Assembly (NCBI GenBank): GCA_021814355.1
Contig: JAKAIJ010000088.1
Location: 1 to 9,539 of the forward strand
DNA: 9,539 nucleotides
Origin: Acidobacteriota bacterium
Lineage (GTDB): Bacteria > Acidobacteriota > UBA4820 > DSQY01
Reading direction: 5' to 3'
The notes under the pieces were generated by a model. The model ran no database searches. It saw only the letters and a program-made list of their open reading frames with translations, and was not told the origin of the DNA. Of this stretch, positions 5,441-9,539 are shown piece by piece. Numbering within the stretch: position 1 is the first letter of the stretch; each line of letters begins with the position of its first letter. The position numbers and the translations under genes were made by a program.

Positions 5441-6739
5441 TCATCTTTTCCTTCCATCGCCGCCCGCCGGAGCCCTCTTCTGGTCCAGCATCTGGAAGAA
5501 GGAGTCGAGGCGGTTCTTGAGGTTCGCGTAGGAGAAGTAGCGCGGGTCCACGAGGTCCGACTCGATGAAGCCCACGGGGACGCCGGTCTTCTCCTCCACC
5601 GCGCGCAGCATCTGGAGCTGGCCCGCGGAGAAGGAGTTGCAGGACTTGATGGAGTTCACCAGCAGCCCGTCGGCGTGATAGTCGGCGACGTAGCGGGAGA
5701 GGACCTCGGCGCGCTGGGGCAGTCCCAGATTCGTGTAGCAGCCCATGCAGTACTCGGCGAGGGTCTCGAGGGGACGTCCGGGGTCGTGGCGGAAGCCGAA
5801 GTCGTAGGTGCCTCCCACCTTGGTGTAGGTGGAGGCCACCACCACGGCGCCGCGGTCGTAGAAGAGCTTCCAGAACTCCCGGAAGTGGGTCCAGTTGGGC
5901 GGGCCCTCCACGACGAGCCGGTAGCGCTCCTCCTTCACCTCCCCCTCGGGGGTCACGGGCCCCAGGCCGGCGGCGAGGCGCGCCTCCACGTCGGCGCGGA
6001 GCTGGCGGTAGTAGCGCGCGCAGTCCTCGGTCCCCCGGAAGGCCGTGAACATGGGGCCGATGTAGTAGACCCCCGCGAAGTAGCCGTCAATGGGAGAGGG
6101 CCGATGCTTGGCCGCCTCGAAGCAGCGGACCATGTCGCCCTCGGCCTCCGCGGAGAGCTTCAGCATCGCCTTCAGGCGCGCCTCGTCGTAGGGCCTGCCC
6201 GTGAGCCGCTCGAGGGCCGGGACGACCTGGGTGCGGAGCTGGTCGGCCACGTAGGCCACCATGGCGGGGCTCGCCTCGCCGTCGGCGCGATAGGGGACGT
6301 GGAGCATCACCACCGGGCAGCTGTAGAGCTTGGCGAGGTTCTCGAACCACTTCATGAAGGTGAAGCAGCCGGTGTAGGAGCAGAGGAGGAGGTCGGGCGG
6401 AGGGATCGCTTCGCCCGTGGGGCCGATGTTGCCCTCGAGCATCATCCCGATGTCGCACTTGACGTAGGTGCAGACGTCCTCCGAGTGGCCCATCTTCTCG
6501 GCCTGCCGGATGTACTCCATCGAGCGCTTGCGCATGCCCGACTGGAGGGCGTTGATCTCGGGGTAGACGGGGACCACGCCGAAGGAGAGCATGAGCTCGG
6601 TGACGTTGCCGGGGACGAAGGTGTAGACCACCTTCTTTCCCGACTCCCTGGCCCGGGCGAGCTCCTGGAAGTAGCCGGCCAGCATCTCCTTCTGGACGAC
6701 CATGCTCTCTTCTTTGACGACCTCGGGCTTCGCGCTCAT
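5441..6739 (-). CDS. bcrB: Class I benzoyl-CoA reductase, subunit B (HgdB-like)
   Basis: This 432-residue protein belongs to the 2-hydroxyglutaryl-CoA dehydratase D-component / benzoyl-CoA reductase BC family (HgdB type). With BcrC it binds benzoyl-CoA and [4Fe-4S] clusters and performs the two-electron ring reduction to cyclohexa-1,5-diene-1-carbonyl-CoA. Candidate cluster cysteines lie in conserved-looking places: C90 and C95, C120 and C125 (LLCSYTGCFTF), C331 and C334 (EYCMGCYTN), and C367 (IKSCNSFSAGQ). Family landmarks include an early VPVYPEI segment and late GVPVGFIESDLVDPRYF. The frame runs open upstream to 7036, but that extension crosses the intergenic repeat and bcrC. The ATG at 6739, with GGAG five bases ahead, gives the normal family length and is chosen. 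A repeat-filled gap separates it from bcrC on one side and from bcrA on the other, all on the same strand. It could serve a substituted benzoyl-CoA rather than benzoyl-CoA itself. Confidence 0.92.
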   Translation of the reverse strand: MSAKPEVVKEESMVVQKEMLAGYFQELARARESGKKVVYTFVPGNVTELMLSFGVVPVYPEINALQSGMRKRSMEYIRQAEKMGHSEDVCTYVKCDIGMMLEGNIGPTGEAIPPPDLLLCSYTGCFTFMKWFENLAKLYSCPVVMLHVPYRADGEASPAMVAYVADQLRTQVVPALERLTGRPYDEARLKAMLKLSAEAEGDMVRCFEAAKHRPSPIDGYFAGVYYIGPMFTAFRGTEDCARYYRQLRADVEARLAAGLGPVTPEGEVKEERYRLVVEGPPNWTHFREFWKLFYDRGAVVVASTYTKVGGTYDFGFRHDPGRPLETLAEYCMGCYTNLGLPQRAEVLSRYVADYHADGLLVNSIKSCNSFSAGQLQMLRAVEEKTGVPVGFIESDLVDPRYFSYANLKNRLDSFFQMLDQKRAPAGGDGRKR

Positions 6740-6776
6740 CGGGACTCCGCTCCCCCGGGAAACAAAATTAAGAAGT

Positions 6777-6861
6777 TCTCGCGCCAAGGCGCAAAGGGCG
6801 CCAAGAAAAACGGTTCTTTGAGAGAAGCGGTGTTTCCCTTTGCGTTCTTGGCGGCTTTGCG
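6777..6861. repeat. 85-base intergenic repeat, copy B (bcrC/bcrB gap)
   Basis: This is the second near-identical copy of the unit at 5306-5390, in the same orientation relative to the genes. It occupies most of the 139 bases between the bcrC stop codon and the bcrB start. The inverted ends pair slightly better here than in copy A (TCTCGCG at one end, GCGAGAGA at the other). Confidence 0.9.
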
Positions 6862-6878
6862 AGAGATCATTTCTTGTC

Positions 6879-8042
6879 CTACTCCCACAGCTTGATGGAG
6901 TCGGAGAAGGTGCCGGCCTGCTCGCGGATGACCTGGAACTGGCCGGTGTTCTCGGCGTACTGGAAGCTCGCGAAGGGGACCCCCTCCTTCTCGAGCCGCC
7001 GCTGGAGCATGGGGCGGTCCAAAAGCGCGGGGTCACAGAAGCTCGGGCAGCAGAAGACCACGCCGTCGGCGCGGCTGGCGCGCACGTCCTCCATCATGCG
7101 GTCCTCCTTGGGGCGGTCGCCGTCGTAGACGGCGGAGGACCAGGTGGCCTGGGTCAGGTAGGCGTCCACCAGCGCCTGGACCGGGTCGCCGTCGGTCCGG
7201 ACGTCGCCCCGGAGGTAGCGCAGGCCCAGGAGCAGGTCGTCGCCCACCAGGTCGCACCCCGCCTGTTCGAGGGTCCGCAGGAGGCCCATGGGCGGCTGCT
7301 CGCAGAAGGCCCCGATGAGGTAGACGCGGATGCGGTCCTGCTCGGGGAGCGGCTCCGCGGCGGCGGCGTCCAGGTAGTCCTGGACGAGCCGGCTGTGGTC
7401 GTCCACCGAGAGGACGGCCCCGGCGCGCGCGACGCGGTAGACCTCGGAGGTGGGGTGATCGTGGGGAGCGTCGCGGCGCGCGTCGTAGAGGCGCTCCACG
7501 AGCCGGCGGTTCTGGTTGTAGAGGACGATGGCGGCGTGGAGGTCGGCGCCGGCGATCCTCCGCCCGCTAAGGCGGGCGAGGTTCTCCATCACCTCCTCGA
7601 TCTCGCGGCGGTAGAAGGCTCCGCCCACCTCCGGGTCGAAGTTCTGGGGGAAGTCCAGGTACTTCACGTAGTGGCGCGGGAAGTTCATCTTCCACATGCC
7701 CGAGAGGTTGCGGATCACGTCGCAGATGGAGGGGAAGAGGAACCCCGAGAAGGCGTCGAACCGCCCGTCCAGGGCCATCTCGATGACGCTGCGGGGGATG
7801 TGGCAGATGTAGGACTGGAAGTAGGCGTCGCCCTTCACGATGTCCAGGGCGTCGCCCGCGCCGAAGATGGCCACCGGGAGCATTCCCGCGGCGGCGATGA
7901 CCTCGCGCGGGACGTACATGGGGAGGTACCCGATGGCGTGGCGCCCCTCGCCCGCCTCCAGCCACTCGCTCACGTAGCCGAAGGAGAGGTCGCTCAGGAC
8001 GCGGTCGGCCCTTGCCAGCACATCCGCCCGTGCGTGCTTCAT
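6879..8042 (-). CDS. bcrC: Class I benzoyl-CoA reductase, subunit C (HgdB-like)
   Basis: This 387-residue protein belongs to the same HgdB-like family as BcrB and is its partner in the substrate-reducing module. It starts at ATG 8042, with GGGAG eight bases ahead. An N-terminal GYLPMYVPREVIAAAG (residues 38-53) is the typical opening of the fold. SYICHIPRSVIEMAL (C80) and LFPSICDVIRNLSGMWK (C107) follow, and GVVFCCPSFCDPALLD (C331, C332, C336) lies near the end; these are the best candidates for [4Fe-4S] ligands. The C-terminal FQYAENTGQFQVIR is also family-like. Length fits a BcrC/BadD-type subunit. It is the first gene of a bcrC-B-A-D order, the order known from Thauera, and follows a 122-base gap with a candidate promoter and operator. 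The exact subtype (Thauera or Azoarcus/methylbenzoyl-CoA type) was not resolved without alignment. Confidence 0.92.
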   Translation of the reverse strand: MKHARADVLARADRVLSDLSFGYVSEWLEAGEGRHAIGYLPMYVPREVIAAAGMLPVAIFGAGDALDIVKGDAYFQSYICHIPRSVIEMALDGRFDAFSGFLFPSICDVIRNLSGMWKMNFPRHYVKYLDFPQNFDPEVGGAFYRREIEEVMENLARLSGRRIAGADLHAAIVLYNQNRRLVERLYDARRDAPHDHPTSEVYRVARAGAVLSVDDHSRLVQDYLDAAAAEPLPEQDRIRVYLIGAFCEQPPMGLLRTLEQAGCDLVGDDLLLGLRYLRGDVRTDGDPVQALVDAYLTQATWSSAVYDGDRPKEDRMMEDVRASRADGVVFCCPSFCDPALLDRPMLQRRLEKEGVPFASFQYAENTGQFQVIREQAGTFSDSIKLWE

Positions 8043-8072
8043 CCTGGCCGCTCCCGCCCCCCCGGAAAAGGG

Positions 8073-8108
8073 GCACTATAGCATGGATCGGAGTGATGCA
8101 CGTAGTGC
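8073..8108. promoter_or_regulatory. Long inverted repeat upstream of bcrC, candidate operator
   Basis: GCACTA-TA-GCAT (8073-8084) and ATGC-ACG-TAGTGC (8096-8108) are inverted copies of one another apart from the two- or three-base centre. They are separated by 11 bases. The left arm covers a possible -10 box for bcrC (minus strand TATAGT, 8080-8075). Half-sites about two helical turns apart, overlapping a promoter, suit a dimeric or tetrameric repressor. A hairpin on RNA is the alternative, but no T-run follows, so it does not look like a terminator. The regulator is not in the window. Confidence 0.45.
8075..8080 (-). promoter_or_regulatory. Possible -10 box for the bcr operon
   Basis: TATAGT on the minus strand lies 33 bases before the bcrC ATG and 20 bases before its Shine-Dalgarno, inside the inverted repeat. 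No good TTGACA-like box is found 16-18 bases upstream, so this promoter would be weak or activator-dependent. Transcription from the hcrA-like gene upstream is equally possible. Confidence 0.3.
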
Positions 8109-8164
8109 GCGCGAGGGGAAAATAAGAGCCTGTCCCGGGGTAGGGCGCGGCCGCGGCGGGGCCC

Positions 8165-9539
8165 TCAGCCGTGTACGCCGCAGACCTCGGTGCCGCGGCC
8201 CGTGTCGTCCTTGGGAATCTTCCCCAGGGCCCGCAGGACCTTCTCGGGGGTGATGGGGAGGTCGGTGATGCGCACGCCGATGGCGTCGGCGACCGCGTTG
8301 GCGACCGCGCCCATGACAGGAAGCGAGGCGCCCTCGCCGACCTCTTTGGCGCCGAAGGGCCCTCCCGGGTCGTAGGAGTTCGCGATGAGGGAGTGGATGC
8401 GCGGCGCGTCCATCGCCGTCGGAGTGAGGTAGTCGTGGAGGTTGGGGTTCACGATGCGCCCGTCCTTGTGGACGACCTCCTCGAAGAGGCTTTCACCCAC
8501 GCCCATGACGAGGCAGCCCTCGACCTGGCCGTGGAGGGCCATCGGGTTGATGACGGTCCCGCAGTCGTGGGCGTCCCAGAAGTCAGTCACCGTGACCTTG
8601 CCCGTCTCGACGTCCACCTCCACCTGCGCGACCTGGGCGCAGAAGGAGTAGGCGGGCGACGTGCCGATGGCGGCGCCTTTGAAGGCCCCGCCGAGCTTGG
8701 GAGGCGCGTACTCGCCCTTGCCCACGATCGGCCCTTTGCGCGAAAAGGCCTGGGCGATGGCTTCGCGGATGTCCATCGCCTGCCCGGCGTTCGGGCCGCG
8801 CAGCGTTCCGTGGGTGGACGTGATGCTCTCCGCGGGGACGCCCCACGCTTCGGCCACGGCCTCGACCACCTGGCGCTTGGCGTCGGCCGCGGCCGCCTGT
8901 ACGGCGTTTCCCGACATGTAGGTGATCCGCGACGCGTAGGCGCCGAGGTCGGTCGGCGTCACGGCGGAGTCGCTGGAGATGATCGCCACCTCGTCGTAGC
9001 GCAGGCCAAGCTCCTGCGCGGCCATCTGGCAGAGGACCGTGTCGGAGCCCTGCCCGATGTCGGGGGCCCCCGTGAGGACCGTGGCGGTCCGTCCGTCCTC
9101 GCTCAGGCGCACGAGGGCCGAGGAGTGGGGGAACTCCGACCGGTAGATGGGATAGCCGGCTCCCGAGATGAAGGTGCCGCACGCCGCGCCGATGCCCTTT
9201 CCGAAGGGGAGCTTGCCGCGCTTGGCCTTCCAGCCGGATTTCTCCTCCACGAGGTCCAGACACTGTTTGAACTCGCACGACGTGATTTTCAGATCGTTCA
9301 CGGTCATCGTGTCGGGTTCGAGGGCGTTCTTCTTGCGCAGTTCGAGCGGGTCCATTCCCAGGTCCCGCGCGATCAGGTCGAGCTGGCTCTCGAAGGCGAA
9401 GCGGGGCTGGGGCGTGCCGTTGCCGCGCATGGCGCCGCAGGCCGGGAGGTTCGTGTAGGCGCGCCGCCCGTCGAAGCGGAAGTTCGGCAGCTTGTAGGGC
9501 GTCGTGAGCAGCACGCCGGAGTAGTACGCGGTGATGATG
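8165..9539 (-). CDS. hcrA: Molybdenum hydroxylase-family large subunit, probably 4-hydroxybenzoyl-CoA reductase alpha (5' partial)
   Basis: The frame is open to the window edge, so the visible 458 residues are the C-terminal part of a protein that is normally about 770 residues. Family landmarks in order: YTNLPACGAMRGNGTPQ, the Arg-bearing molybdopterin segment (the CGAMRG-x-GT form is shared with 4-hydroxybenzoyl-CoA reductase); GAPDIGQGSDTV; SDSAVTPTDLGAYASR and TYMSGNA, close to the SYSSRVTFMVGNA region of HcrA; DCGTVINPMALHGQVEG; and GGPFGAKEVGEG, holding the catalytic-site glutamate. In 4-hydroxybenzoyl-CoA reductase this subunit carries the Mo cofactor and removes the para hydroxyl group, giving benzoyl-CoA. 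The FAD and [2Fe-2S] subunits do not follow it and must lie upstream off-window or elsewhere. The adjacent bcr genes favour this substrate. Another aromatic or N-heterocyclic substrate remains possible, so the family call is firm and the substrate call is moderate. Confidence 0.8.
   Translation of the reverse strand, partial: IITAYYSGVLLTTPYKLPNFRFDGRRAYTNLPACGAMRGNGTPQPRFAFESQLDLIARDLGMDPLELRKKNALEPDTMTVNDLKITSCEFKQCLDLVEEKSGWKAKRGKLPFGKGIGAACGTFISGAGYPIYRSEFPHSSALVRLSEDGRTATVLTGAPDIGQGSDTVLCQMAAQELGLRYDEVAIISSDSAVTPTDLGAYASRITYMSGNAVQAAAADAKRQVVEAVAEAWGVPAESITSTHGTLRGPNAGQAMDIREAIAQAFSRKGPIVGKGEYAPPKLGGAFKGAAIGTSPAYSFCAQVAQVEVDVETGKVTVTDFWDAHDCGTVINPMALHGQVEGCLVMGVGESLFEEVVHKDGRIVNPNLHDYLTPTAMDAPRIHSLIANSYDPGGPFGAKEVGEGASLPVMGAVANAVADAIGVRITDLPITPEKVLRALGKIPKDDTGRGTEVCGVHG

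Noticed and set aside
6740..7036. N-terminal extension of bcrB up to 7036
   Set aside because: It overlaps the bcrC gene and reads through the 85-base repeat. The residues are Ser/Arg/Pro-rich shadow sequence. ATG 6739 has an SD and gives normal family length.
3993..8081. Chain of long plus-strand frames (3993-5393, 5390-6895, 6840-8081) opposite the bcr genes
   Set aside because: They are stop-poor shadows of GC-rich genes, with low-complexity Gly/Val/Ala/His/Leu composition. They run through the intergenic repeats. The opposite strand encodes recognisable proteins with complete motifs.
8165..9514. Complete 449-residue protein starting at 9514 (GTG)
   Set aside because: The frame stays open to the window edge and the upstream residues (IITAYYSG) continue the homologous domain, so the gene is a 5' partial and not a short protein.
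1..9539. CRISPR array, insertion sequence or riboswitch
   Set aside because: No regularly spaced identical repeats, no transposase frame and no recognisable riboswitch core were seen. The only repeats are the intergenic units, the heptamers and the inverted repeat described.

Overview
The window is GC-rich bacterial DNA with two unrelated halves joined at a tRNA gene. Gene content points to an anaerobic or facultatively anaerobic, aromatic-degrading bacterium. The tRNA encodes its CCA end, SD sequences are clear, and the intergenic CGCAAAG-type repeats are of a kind I associate with several GC-rich anaerobic lineages. I cannot name the phylum from the sequence.

Left part (1-2740, genes on +): the end of an integrative mobile element. 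It carries the C-terminal 404 residues of a VirD4/TraG-type coupling ATPase (start off-window), then a 450-residue tyrosine recombinase with all six catalytic residues. The recombinase stops 25 bases from the CCA end of an intact tRNA-Arg(ACG) on the minus strand. This is the classic layout of an element integrated into the 3' end of a tRNA gene, so the element extends leftwards from about 2664 and its other end is outside the window. The tRNA has a good own promoter at 2752-2780.

Right part (3020-9539, all genes on -): an anaerobic aromatic-degradation cluster, read from right to left. First comes the C-terminal 458 residues of a xanthine-oxidase-family molybdenum subunit most like the 4-hydroxybenzoyl-CoA reductase alpha subunit (hcrA/hbaC). 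A 122-base gap follows, with a possible -10 element inside a long inverted repeat (candidate operator). Then come four complete genes in the order bcrC-bcrB-bcrA-bcrD, the subunits of an ATP-dependent class I benzoyl-CoA reductase. BcrB and BcrC form the substrate-reducing module (HgdB-like). BcrA and BcrD form the ASKHA ATPase that pumps electrons into it through a bridging [4Fe-4S] cluster. Together the genes would reductively dehydroxylate 4-hydroxybenzoyl-CoA to benzoyl-CoA and then dearomatise it to a cyclohexadiene-carbonyl-CoA. No ferredoxin, CoA ligase, diene hydratase or regulator gene lies in the window.

The bcr genes are punctuated by a repeat family. Two near-identical 85-base copies fill the bcrC/bcrB and bcrB/bcrA gaps, and a half copy follows bcrD. 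The bcrA/bcrD junction is a 1-base TGA-G-ATG junction without a repeat. The main points for follow-up are the element boundary, an apparent helical insertion in the integrase, the repeat-punctuated operon, the inverted repeat ahead of bcrC, and a cysteine-bearing tail on BcrA. I did not find a clearly new biological system; the enzymology is of known type.
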